NCBI RefSeq assembly: GCF_001689125.2
Contig: NZ_CP015405.2
Span: 4,738,501-4,802,500 of the forward strand
Length of the DNA stretch: 64,000 nt
Direction of reading: 5' to 3'
Source of the DNA: Blautia pseudococcoides
GTDB lineage: Bacteria > Bacillota > Clostridia > Lachnospirales > Lachnospiraceae
The notes beneath the pieces were generated by a model. It ran no database searches, had not been told where the DNA came from, and worked only from the letters and a program-made list of their open reading frames with translations. This document shows positions 37,356 through 45,663 of this stretch, one piece after another. Both the position numbers and the translations under genes were made by a program. Every line of letters starts with the position of its first letter. Position 1 is the stretch's first letter.

Positions 37356-38262
37356 TACGATATTGGGAATAGAAATTGGGGGAACATATATTAGGGTTGG
37401 AATTAAAAAAACTAATACTCTTAATGATCATACGCAATACAAAATAGTAAAAAAGAAAATAAGTATTAGAGATAATTTATTCGAAGAAATAGAAGATGAA
37501 TTATTTACATTTATTGATATGATTTTAGAAAAAGAAAAACTGGCAATAAATAGAATAGGATTGTCTATAGCAGCAAATTTTGACAGAAAAACTGGTGAAA
37601 TAATCTATTGGTCCAATAATCCAAAATGGGAGGGCTGTAATATTAAAGAAAAACTAAAGAAAAAATATGGCACAGAGGTGCTTATGGAGGATGATGCAAA
37701 TTGTGGAGCCCTAGGTGAATTTTATTATGGATATAGAGGAAAGTTAAACAGTATGATTTATTTGTCTATAGGAACAGGATTGGGTGCTGGAATTATAATT
37801 AATAAAAGTCTTTATGTAGGTGATTTTGGAAAAGCTGGTGAAATTGGACATGTTATTTCTGGACTAGGTGATTCTTTGTGCAGTTGTGGCCAGCGTGGGT
37901 GTTATCAATCGATTATATCTGGAAAAGCTCTACTAAACGATTATTTTAGAGAATCAAATAAAAAAGCGGCAGATATCCAGTCTTTGATGAATAAAGTGAA
38001 AATGAATGGAAATATAGAATCTAAATTATTATTCAGATTTATAAATATATTATCAAATTGCATATATAATTTAGTTATGTTGTTTGATATTTCTCATATT
38101 GTTTTAGGTGGGGGAATGGTGCAATTTATTATAGAATATATTCCTAAAATACAAGAGATAGTAAATGAGCAACTTAAAATTTTTAAACGATCAGTTAATA
38201 TTATTGAATCAAAATGTAATGAAAATGCGGGTGTATTTGGTGCTTTATGTTTGAAAGAGTAG
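37348..38262 (+). CDS. ROK family sugar kinase, RifN-like candidate
   Basis: 304 residues. ATP-binding GIEIGGTYIRVGI, catalytic Asp region EDDANCGALGE, phosphate loop YLSIGTGLGAGI, and the zinc motif CSCGQRGC with upstream His. RifN in rifamycin biosynthesis is a kanosamine 6-kinase; this ROK enzyme is the natural candidate for the same step. GGGAG sits 8 bases before ATG 37348, and earlier GTG/TTG codons are less well placed. Confidence 0.85.
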   Translation: MINTILGIEIGGTYIRVGIKKTNTLNDHTQYKIVKKKISIRDNLFEEIEDELFTFIDMILEKEKLAINRIGLSIAANFDRKTGEIIYWSNNPKWEGCNIKEKLKKKYGTEVLMEDDANCGALGEFYYGYRGKLNSMIYLSIGTGLGAGIIINKSLYVGDFGKAGEIGHVISGLGDSLCSCGQRGCYQSIISGKALLNDYFRESNKKAADIQSLMNKVKMNGNIESKLLFRFINILSNCIYNLVMLFDISHIVLGGGMVQFIIEYIPKIQEIVNEQLKIFKRSVNIIESKCNENAGVFGALCLKE

Positions 38263-38274
38263 AGGAAAAAGAAT

Positions 38275-38721
38275 ATGAATATATTAATAATAAATGGTCC
38301 TAATATGGAACTGTTGGAAAGAAGAGAAGAAAATTATTATGGAAGAATACCATGGGGAGATATTGAAGAAAGAATTAAAAATTTAGGTAGAAGTCAGGGA
38401 ATTGATATAACATCGTATCAGTCAAATTATGAAGGGGATATTGTCGAATATATACATAAACATGGCCAAGAGGTAGATGTAATAATAATTAATCCAGCTA
38501 GTCTGACAATTAATGGATATTCTATTTTAGAAGCGATTAATATTTATCAAATACCTTTTATAGAAGTACATATGTCGAATATCTATCAAAGGGGAGGATG
38601 GCATGCAAAAAGCATTTTTTCAAAACATGCGATAGGTGTTGTCGTTGGATTTAAAGATTTTACATATGATATGGCGTTTCATGCAAGCATTTTATATTTA
38701 GAAGGGAGGAAGAATTCATAA
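38275..38721 (+). CDS. Type II 3-dehydroquinase, amino-dehydroquinate dehydratase candidate
   Basis: 148 residues, the usual family length. INGPNMELLERREENYYG carries the catalytic Arg and Tyr; INPASLTINGY and FIEVHMSNIYQR replace the more common NPGALTHTS and EVHISN. These substitutions suggest a substrate other than dehydroquinate, as expected for RifJ, which dehydrates 5-amino-5-deoxy-dehydroquinate. The stop overlaps the next start by one base (TAATG). Confidence 0.85.
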   Translation: MNILIINGPNMELLERREENYYGRIPWGDIEERIKNLGRSQGIDITSYQSNYEGDIVEYIHKHGQEVDVIIINPASLTINGYSILEAINIYQIPFIEVHMSNIYQRGGWHAKSIFSKHAIGVVVGFKDFTYDMAFHASILYLEGRKNS

Positions 38722-39935
38722 TGAAGTATCAAAATAATTTAGCCTATTATGGTGGAGAGAAAGCTAAAGGAAAACCATTTCCTAGGTGGCCATACTTTGA
38801 TGAAAATGAGCGTAATGAGATTGAAGAGGTATTAGATACTGGAAATTGGTGGAGAATGACCGGTAATAAAGTGAAAACATTTGAAAAAAAATTTGCACAA
38901 ATGCATGATACAAAATATTGTTTAGGTGTAACTAACGGAACACATGCGTTAGAGCTAGCTTTGACGACACTTGGTATAGGAAAAGGCGATGAAGTTATTG
39001 TTCCAGCAATAACATTTATATCGACTGCCACGGCAGTTATATATTGTAATGCTAAACCAGTTTTAGTGGATGTCCATAGAGATACATATTGTATGGATGC
39101 TGATGCATTTGAAAAGGCAATAACAAAGCGTACAAAGGCTGTTATTCCTGTTCACATGGCAGGACACCCTTGTGATATGGATAAAATATGTGATATAGCT
39201 AAGCGACATAATATTTATGTAATTGAAGATGCGGCACATGGACATGGAGGAAAATATAAAGAAAAATCTTTAGGATCTTTAGGGGATATCGGAACATTTA
39301 GTTTTCAAAATGGAAAATTAATTACATGCGGTGAAGGCGGAGCCATTGTTACTAATAGTAAAGAAATATTAGATAAAGCATTTCTTATTCATGGAGTTGG
39401 CAGACCATTAGGAGATATAGTTTATGAACATAGTGTTTTAGGATCAAACTATAGGATGAATGAATTTCAAGGAGCAATCTTATTAGGTCAACTATCAAGG
39501 CTGCAGTTATTTAATGATAAAAGAGTGCAGAACGCTAAAAAATTGAATAGATTTCTTGAAGATGTACAAGGAATTAAACCACAAACTGTTTTGGATTATG
39601 CTACGAATATGCCATATTATATGTACATGTTTGAGTACGATCCTAGGTATTTTGGCAACTTAGAAAGAGATGTATTTATTGAACTATTGAAGGCTGAAGG
39701 AGTGCCAGCATTCTGTTGCTTCCCAGTTCTATCGGAAACCAGATTTTTTAAAAATAATAGTTTTTATGGGAAAATACCTAAATATATAGATAGTGATAAA
39801 AATATCTTGGTAAATGCGTATGATGTAGCAAATAGTGTTGTATGGATACCCCATTATACGTTACTCGGTGATGAAGAGGATATGTTTGAAATCGCATCTG
39901 CAATAAAAAAAATACAGAAATATGTTAATAAGTAA
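38721..39935 (+). CDS. AHBA-synthase-like PLP aminotransferase (DegT/DnrJ/EryC1/StrS family)
   Basis: 404 residues. It shares many stretches I recall from RifK: GNWWRM (41-46), VTNGTHALELAL, EVIVPAITFIS, VHMAGHPCDMD, EDAAHGHG, SFQNGKL with PLP-binding Lys199, GSNYRMNEFQ and YYMYMF. RifK both aromatises 5-amino-5-deoxy-3-dehydroshikimate to AHBA and, with RifL, makes UDP-3-amino-3-deoxyglucose. The GNWWRM stretch separates this group from ordinary sugar aminotransferases. Placement between AroQ- and AroB-like genes supports the call strongly. Confidence 0.87.
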   Translation: MKYQNNLAYYGGEKAKGKPFPRWPYFDENERNEIEEVLDTGNWWRMTGNKVKTFEKKFAQMHDTKYCLGVTNGTHALELALTTLGIGKGDEVIVPAITFISTATAVIYCNAKPVLVDVHRDTYCMDADAFEKAITKRTKAVIPVHMAGHPCDMDKICDIAKRHNIYVIEDAAHGHGGKYKEKSLGSLGDIGTFSFQNGKLITCGEGGAIVTNSKEILDKAFLIHGVGRPLGDIVYEHSVLGSNYRMNEFQGAILLGQLSRLQLFNDKRVQNAKKLNRFLEDVQGIKPQTVLDYATNMPYYMYMFEYDPRYFGNLERDVFIELLKAEGVPAFCCFPVLSETRFFKNNSFYGKIPKYIDSDKNILVNAYDVANSVVWIPHYTLLGDEEDMFEIASAIKKIQKYVNK

Positions 39936-39948
39936 GAGGGTAATCATT

Positions 39949-40605
39949 TTGTTTAAAAATATTATTTTTGATTTTGATGGGGTACTTATAGATTCTCATA
40001 ATTTACAAAAAAATGCATTAAAATCCGCTTATGAAATGATTGTAGGAAAAGGCGAAATTCCATATAAACAATTTTTTGATAATAGTGGTAATAGTTTGGA
40101 AAATATATTTAAAATATTAAATTTACCTCTAGAAATGATACCAGTGTATAAAAGAATAAGTGCAGATAATTATTCTATGATTGAGTTATACAATAATGTT
40201 TATAGTATGCTAGAGAATTTGGTTTATGAAAAATATAGGATTGCTATATGTACAGGGAAAGATAGAGAAAGAACCTTGCAAATTTTAGAACATTTTAATA
40301 TTAAACATTTTTTTTCATTTGTTGTTTGTTCAGATGATGTAATGTATCCTAAACCGAATCCAGAAAGTATCTATAAATGTATGGAGTTATGGGGTGTAAA
40401 CTCGTCAGAATGTTTGATGGTTGGAGATGGAATAAATGATATAATTGCGGCAAAAAAAGCGAAGATGTATAGCATTGGTGTTACATGGGGAGAATCTACG
40501 GAATCTAAATTATTAGAGGCAGGCGCAGATATATTGGTCAATTCAATAAAGGAATTAGAAGAAATATTGATTAGTAAAATGAAAGGTAATTATGGAGAAA
40601 ATTGA
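39949..40605 (+). CDS. HAD-superfamily phosphatase, RifM-like candidate
   Basis: 218 residues. Motif I is IIFDFDGVLIDS, motif II is the ICTGKDRE region, Lys is in YPKPNPES, and motif IV is VGDGINDIIAAKKA. Beta-phosphoglucomutase-like subfamily. RifM-type phosphatases are part of AHBA cassettes and may dephosphorylate kanosamine intermediates. The start is TTG 39949 with AGAGGG eight bases before it; the open frame upstream overlaps the aminotransferase gene. Confidence 0.82.
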   Translation: MFKNIIFDFDGVLIDSHNLQKNALKSAYEMIVGKGEIPYKQFFDNSGNSLENIFKILNLPLEMIPVYKRISADNYSMIELYNNVYSMLENLVYEKYRIAICTGKDRERTLQILEHFNIKHFFSFVVCSDDVMYPKPNPESIYKCMELWGVNSSECLMVGDGINDIIAAKKAKMYSIGVTWGESTESKLLEAGADILVNSIKELEEILISKMKGNYGEN

Positions 40606-41668
40606 AATAAAACTAAATGATATTAATCAAACTGTAATTATTGATGATAATTTCTTGAATATAACAAGCGCTTTTGATTTCTACAGTGATGAGACAAAAG
40701 TTATAATTATTACGGATACAGCAGTTGGAGAATTATATTTGGAATCACTTATTAAAGCAATAAATATATCTAGACAAAAGATATATCCTCTTATAATAAA
40801 GCCGGGAGAAAAAAGTAAAAATTTTTCAACAGTCAATAAATTATACAAGGCATTATTAAAAATAGGAGCAAATAGAGAAGATTTAGTAATAGCTCTAGGT
40901 GGTGGAGTAATAGGTGACATTAGCGGATTTGTAGCAGCAACATATCATAGAGGTCTTAAATTAATCCAGATACCTACTACATTGTTAGCCCAAATTGATA
41001 GTTCAATAGGAGGAAAAAATGCGATTAATTTTGAAGACAATAAAAATATAATAGGAACAATTCATCAACCGGCATTGATCTACATAAATGTATCAGTACT
41101 TAATAGTTTAGATATTCAAAACAAAAAAAATGCAATGGTAGAAGCTATAATACACGCTATTATAAGAGATCAAGAGCTATTAAATTTTATAGATTTAAAT
41201 TATAAAAAGATACTTTTGGGAGAAAAGAATTTTCTGATGCCCTTTATCTATAAAAATTGCACTATAAAATTACAAGTGATTATGCAAGATCAATATGATA
41301 GTACTATCCGTAAAAGCTTAAATCTTGGACATACAATAGGACATGCCATAGAAAGTGCGTACAATTATGAATTTTCACATGGTGAGAGTGTTTCAATGGG
41401 ATTAATTGCTGCATTGAAATTATCTGTTATGCTTCAAAATTTTCCTAAACAAAAATATTATTTTATTAAATCATTGCTAAATAAAATTGGGTTACCAACT
41501 ATTATCGAAACTTTGGAGTGGGATAAGATTATTAATAAGATACAATATGATAAGAAGAAAGTGAGAGAAGATCCTTTATTTGTGTTAGTGAAAGATACGC
41601 AAGAAATTCTATATCAGGAATTAAAAATTGATAGTGATGTTATAGAAATTTTTAGAAAGAAAATTTAA
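40592..41668 (+). CDS. 3-dehydroquinate-synthase-like enzyme, aminoDHQ synthase candidate
   Basis: 358 residues with full DHQS architecture: NAD-binding GGGVIGDISGFVAATYHRG, PTTLLAQIDSSIGGKNAIN, and metal ligands in NLGHTIGHAIE and FSHGESVSMG plus a Glu in MVEAIIHAI. The more usual GLAEVIK motif is altered, which fits a specialised enzyme such as RifG. A 2-deoxy-scyllo-inosose synthase is the alternative, but dehydratase and AHBA synthase neighbours favour aminoDHQ. Start overlaps the previous gene by 14 bp. Confidence 0.85.
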   Translation: MEKIEIKLNDINQTVIIDDNFLNITSAFDFYSDETKVIIITDTAVGELYLESLIKAINISRQKIYPLIIKPGEKSKNFSTVNKLYKALLKIGANREDLVIALGGGVIGDISGFVAATYHRGLKLIQIPTTLLAQIDSSIGGKNAINFEDNKNIIGTIHQPALIYINVSVLNSLDIQNKKNAMVEAIIHAIIRDQELLNFIDLNYKKILLGEKNFLMPFIYKNCTIKLQVIMQDQYDSTIRKSLNLGHTIGHAIESAYNYEFSHGESVSMGLIAALKLSVMLQNFPKQKYYFIKSLLNKIGLPTIIETLEWDKIINKIQYDKKKVREDPLFVLVKDTQEILYQELKIDSDVIEIFRKKI

Positions 41669-41685
41669 TTGAGAGGGTGGAGAAA

Positions 41686-42627
41686 ATGACAGGTATAAAT
41701 TTTATCGCAACATGGTTGCCAGAAGAAGAAATGGAGGTAGGGGATTTCTTTGACTTATATGCCAAAGAAAATAAAAAAAACAAAAATTTAGAAGAGATAA
41801 AATCGTATTTTGCTGGGAAATCGGGTTTTAACAAAATTAAAATAGGTGAAAAATATCAGCTAGTTGATGTTTTTGATTCTTTGGTTGAAAAGTATATTAG
41901 AAAAATTTCGCCAAACTTGGAGAGTATAAAATATATTATTTATACAAATTCTGAGTCAATAAATACAACAGATGAAAAAAGAATACCTAATGAAATACAG
42001 AATAAATATAAATTATTTAATGCTTCAATAATAGAAATCAATCAGCAATGTGGAAGCTGTGCATGTGCTATTGCGTTAGCATATAAATTGCTAGAGAGTA
42101 ACGAGAGGGCATTAATTATGTCTGCTAATATGATGCATGGGATAAGTGAACGCTATAAACCTCATTCAATTATCAGTGATGGAGCAGCTATAATGGAGAT
42201 AAAAGGGGATAATGCTAAATTGCAAATTTTAGATTTTCAATTGAAAACTAGACCCTATATAGGCCGTATTGGATTTAATAAAAACTTGAATATGATGAAA
42301 TATTGCATAAAACTCATAGACAATTTGCTTAAAGCTAATGGCTTATCCAAAGAAAGTATTTCATATATGATTCATCAGAATTTAAATATAGAAATATATG
42401 AAATAATGTTCATTTTATTATACGGCTTAACTAATACCGTTTTTTGTTGGGAAAATGTAAAAAAGTTTGGTCATGTTGGAGATGTAGATTTAATACTTAA
42501 TTTAGAAGTTTTACTAAAGCAAAAGGTACTCAAAGATGGTGATATAATTGTTTTATTTGCAATAGGGGAAATCTTTTCTAGTGTAAATTGCAATAGTATA
42601 TTACTACAATTTACTGAAAGGGTGTAG
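41686..42627 (+). CDS. KASIII-like acyltransferase with non-standard active site
   Basis: 313 residues. Fold signatures of 3-oxoacyl-ACP synthase III are present, but the active site differs: the Cys region reads QQCGSCACAIAL (Cys122, 125, 127), His230 is in IHQN, and the usual GNTSxAS Asn motif is replaced by GHVGDVD (262-268). The GHxGxxD form occurs in KASIII-like acyltransferases of secondary metabolism (for example CerJ and pactamycin PtmR types), which move acyl or aryl groups rather than elongating chains. It may transfer or extend the ACP-bound aminobenzoate. Confidence 0.75.
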   Translation: MTGINFIATWLPEEEMEVGDFFDLYAKENKKNKNLEEIKSYFAGKSGFNKIKIGEKYQLVDVFDSLVEKYIRKISPNLESIKYIIYTNSESINTTDEKRIPNEIQNKYKLFNASIIEINQQCGSCACAIALAYKLLESNERALIMSANMMHGISERYKPHSIISDGAAIMEIKGDNAKLQILDFQLKTRPYIGRIGFNKNLNMMKYCIKLIDNLLKANGLSKESISYMIHQNLNIEIYEIMFILLYGLTNTVFCWENVKKFGHVGDVDLILNLEVLLKQKVLKDGDIIVLFAIGEIFSSVNCNSILLQFTERV

Positions 42628-42629
42628 TT

Positions 42630-44042
42630 ATGAAAATATTACATATAGTTGATTATATTGGGCCACATGGAGGGCTTTATCAAATTCTTACAAAATTAGA
42701 TGATCACTTGAAAAAATATGGCATAGAAAATAGGTATTTAGCATTGGAAATAACTCCATATTATTTAGATCCAAAACTAAATGTTCTTCATATTGATATT
42801 TTAGAAAAAGATAATTTCTATAATTATATAAGTGAATATAACCCGGATATTATTCACATTCATTCAGATATTAACAACGATTATTTTGAGTATTGTATTA
42901 ATAATTATAACACTGTACGTTCAATATTTGACTGGGGACCATTTTGTGCTAAGCAACATTTTGATAATGCATATTGCAAATATGACGATATTTACAAGCA
43001 CAAGCACGATATTTCTTTTGTTGAAAATGTTTGTTTGAAAAACAAATGTATTAATAAAAATGATTGCTGCTCATACAAAACAAAATTGGAATTATTAAAA
43101 AAAGTCCCCCAATTTGTAGTGTTGTCGGAAGCTAATAAAGAATACTTAATAAAAATGGGTATTTCTGAGAAAAAAATTTTTAAAATGCCACCAATAATGA
43201 GGCCACCACAAAAATATAGTGAACCTCCTACAGATAATATTATACTGTTTGCAGGAAGAATTGTTTACCATAAGGGAACGGAATTCCTTCTTAAGAGTCT
43301 ACTAAAGCTTAAAAATAATAATTGGAAACTACTTATTGAAGGGACTGGAGACAAAAGATATGTTGCTTCACTTGTCAAGTTTGCAATTGAAAATGGCATA
43401 GAGAAAAAAATAGAGTTTCTAGGTCATAAGCCGTATGAAGAATATCGAGAGATATTTACTAAAGCTCGATTATTAGTGTTTCCTTCAGTATATGCAGAAG
43501 GTTTTGGTTATCCTGGGTATGAGGCAATGTTAAATGGTATTCCGATAGTTGCATTTGAAGGAATTGGTGGAGAGCGTGAATGGTTGCATGATGATTATAA
43601 TGGCCTTGTAGTTCCTTATAAAAATATTGAAGCTATGGCTGCTGCAATAGACAGTATATTAAGTGATGATGAACGCTATTCCAGATATAGAGAAAATAGT
43701 ATTAAATGGAGTAAGAGTATTTGTTTTGATAATGAAATTTTAGAGATGAAAAAATTTTATTGCAATTTTTTGGAAGAAAGGGGAACAGATATTATTATGA
43801 ATAAAAAAGCATTAGTAGAGATCTGTATGAGAGAAGCGTTTGAATTTGAAGAAAATTTAGAAATAGACTTTGATAAACGTTTAGATGAATATGGAGTAAA
43901 TTCGATATCATTTATAAAAATGCTTGTTCTTTTAGAAAACAAATTAGAAATTGAATTTGACGAAGCTACATTTGATTTTGAAGAGTGTAATACAGGCAAT
44001 AAAATTTTGCACTACATTGAACAAGTTAATGAAACAAAGTAA
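42630..44042 (+). CDS. GT4 glycosyltransferase fused to acyl carrier protein
   Basis: 470 residues. Residues 1-380 are a GT-B glycosyltransferase of family 4: N-terminal HIVDYIGPHGGLYQIL, sugar-nucleotide region ILFAGRIVYHKGTEFLL, and Glu290/Glu298 in EGFGYPGYEAM. A Cys-rich insert (Cys106, 116, 135, 140, 146, 147) may bind metal. Residues about 392-466 form a carrier protein with the phosphopantetheine Ser425 in YGVNSISF. So the acceptor is probably tethered to the enzyme. A weak internal start (ATG 43798, AAGGGG 13 bases before) could also release free ACP. The start is 2 bp after the KASIII stop. Confidence 0.85.
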   Translation: MKILHIVDYIGPHGGLYQILTKLDDHLKKYGIENRYLALEITPYYLDPKLNVLHIDILEKDNFYNYISEYNPDIIHIHSDINNDYFEYCINNYNTVRSIFDWGPFCAKQHFDNAYCKYDDIYKHKHDISFVENVCLKNKCINKNDCCSYKTKLELLKKVPQFVVLSEANKEYLIKMGISEKKIFKMPPIMRPPQKYSEPPTDNIILFAGRIVYHKGTEFLLKSLLKLKNNNWKLLIEGTGDKRYVASLVKFAIENGIEKKIEFLGHKPYEEYREIFTKARLLVFPSVYAEGFGYPGYEAMLNGIPIVAFEGIGGEREWLHDDYNGLVVPYKNIEAMAAAIDSILSDDERYSRYRENSIKWSKSICFDNEILEMKKFYCNFLEERGTDIIMNKKALVEICMREAFEFEENLEIDFDKRLDEYGVNSISFIKMLVLLENKLEIEFDEATFDFEECNTGNKILHYIEQVNETK

Positions 44043-44057
44043 GACTGAAGAAAGGAT

Positions 44058-44083
44058 ATGATATTTTAAATTTAAAATATCAT
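44058..44083. repeat. Perfect 26-bp palindrome at radical SAM gene start
   Basis: Thirteen-base arms beginning ATGATATTTTAAA are exactly mirrored with no loop. The right end includes the first two bases of the start codon at 44082; the only good ribosome-binding site, GAAAGGA, lies to the left of it. It might be an operator or a hairpin that controls translation; a three-codon leader (ATG ATA TTT TAA) begins at 44058. Confidence 0.7.
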
Positions 44084-45017
44084 GAAAAATTATATGGCAT
44101 TTAAAGATTTATTCAATATAGAACATGAGTGTCACGAAGTAGAAATAGAAGTTTGTAATTTTTGTAATGCAAAATGTTTTCATTGTCCAACTACTAGAAG
44201 AATTAATAGCGTTTCTAGAATGACAATAGATCGTTTTGAAAATATTATTGAAAAATATACCACATATTATGATGACAAAGCTAAACCCAGAATAATTTTT
44301 GCTGGTGGAGGAGAGCCGTTATTAAATGATGAGTTAGAAAATTATATACAGATTTGTCGAAAAAATAGGTTTTCTACTTCAATAATTACAAATGGACAAT
44401 TATTATCTTTACAGAGGGCAAAAAGGTTAGTGGAATCTGGATTGAGTACAATCAATGTAAGTGTTCATGCAATAAAGCCAGATGAGTATAAAAAAATAAT
44501 GAAACTTGATTTTGATGTAACTTTTAAAAATCTGTGCGATATAAAGAATTGGTTAAAACAGAATAGTAATCAAAATGTTTTATTACAAGTTTTATGCAAT
44601 GAGTCAAATGAAGTTAGTTCAACTGAAAATGAAATGAAAGAGTTTTGGGGCAATCTGGGAATTGCATTCGCTGGAAAAAAACCAATATGGAATAGGGCGG
44701 GGAATTTAGAGAGCTTTGATGAATTAATTTGTAATAAAAAACATCACATTTCTGTTAATTTCAATTTGCCAGTTTGGTGTCTTACACTGAAGTATATGGA
44801 TACAATAGATACTGAGGGAAATTTTCTGAAGTGCTCATGTGAATATTTCGGAGATTCAGAACCAATAGGTAATATTATTGAGGATGATCTAGATAGTTTA
44901 TATGATAGAATAAAAAAAATTCTAATTGCTAAAGAAAAGCCCTTAGAATGTACTAAGTGTATTAAATCAAAATCGGATATTTTTTTTAAAGAATATGCTG
45001 AATTTAATAAAATCTAA
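44082..45017 (+). CDS. Radical SAM protein with SPASM-like C-terminus
   Basis: 311 residues. [4Fe-4S] motif C28-x3-C32-x2-C35 (CNAKCFHC), then the GGGEPLL SAM-binding motif. C-terminal cysteines in CLTLKYMDT, LKCSCEYF and CTKC indicate one auxiliary cluster of the Twitch/SPASM type, as in BtrN. These enzymes often dehydrogenate or epimerise sugars, cyclitols or peptides. Substrate here is unknown. Confidence 0.85.
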   Translation: MKNYMAFKDLFNIEHECHEVEIEVCNFCNAKCFHCPTTRRINSVSRMTIDRFENIIEKYTTYYDDKAKPRIIFAGGGEPLLNDELENYIQICRKNRFSTSIITNGQLLSLQRAKRLVESGLSTINVSVHAIKPDEYKKIMKLDFDVTFKNLCDIKNWLKQNSNQNVLLQVLCNESNEVSSTENEMKEFWGNLGIAFAGKKPIWNRAGNLESFDELICNKKHHISVNFNLPVWCLTLKYMDTIDTEGNFLKCSCEYFGDSEPIGNIIEDDLDSLYDRIKKILIAKEKPLECTKCIKSKSDIFFKEYAEFNKI

Positions 45018-45067
45018 ATTTTTATAGTAGTAAATATTATGTCATTAAAATATGAAGGAGGATTAGT

Positions 45068-45322
45068 ATGACTAAATCAAAAGAGGAAGTATTTAATAAA
45101 ATATATGAAATGTTAAAAGAGGAATATTCCCAGGAGTGTACGGACATTCAACTTAGTGGAGATACAAATCTAATTACAGATTTAATGATGAATTCTGTAG
45201 ATGCTTTAGAGTTTATGTTACGGTTAGAGCAAGAGTTTGATATCGAGATACCAGATGAAGAACTCAATGTGGAATCTCTCCAAAGTATTAATTATTTAGT
45301 AAATATTATTACAAAATTATAG
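45068..45322 (+). CDS. Stand-alone acyl carrier protein
   Basis: 84 residues with a carrier-protein fold: N-terminal helix, loop, and the Ser43 modification site in MMNSVDALEFML, followed by DIEIPDEEL. Strong GGAGGATT ribosome-binding site. Likely carries the AHBA-derived acyl group loaded by the AMP ligase at 55967. Separate from the carrier domain fused to the glycosyltransferase. Confidence 0.9.
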   Translation: MTKSKEEVFNKIYEMLKEEYSQECTDIQLSGDTNLITDLMMNSVDALEFMLRLEQEFDIEIPDEELNVESLQSINYLVNIITKL

Positions 45323-45663
45323 CATGCAAATAAAAAGATAAGACTAAATTAATCATTATTGGAAATTTTATGCAGGTTGAAAAATATTTATGATAGATTT
45401 ACAGGAATTTATTGATTCAAGTAATCCATATGGACATATTATGTCTCTGCCACTAATTGGAATGTCCAAGATCATGATGGTGATTTACAATGTTGGCTAC
45501 TCAAAAACGTACAAAAGACAGATCAACCTGCATAAAACGAATGCTGTGAATAAGGAACTGTTTATTAATTCATAAATTAAGGAACGAAATGAATGCTTAA
45601 GGTCTTGTTCCTGGTTGTAAGGAGCATTAACCATAAACGTATTGTAGTAAAAGGAGATTAGAA
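45323..45663. other. Intergenic scar with insertion-sequence fragment
   Basis: 340 bp between the ACP and the B12-type radical SAM gene. It contains a 25-bp sequence (45527-45551, CCTGCATAAAACGAATGCTG then TGAAT) that recurs, inverted and with one mismatch, at 32613-32637 beside the IS110 relic. A 61-codon open frame spans it but has no ribosome-binding site, so I treat it as non-coding. Confidence 0.5.

Noticed and set aside
40592-41668. 2-deoxy-scyllo-inosose synthase (aminoglycoside ring former) for the AroB-like gene.
   Set aside because: Kept only as an alternative; a type II dehydroquinase and AHBA-synthase-like enzyme next to it make the aminoshikimate route more likely.
45390-45575. 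61-codon open frame between ACP and B12 radical SAM genes.
   Set aside because: No ribosome-binding site or motif, and its second half is an IS-derived repeat.
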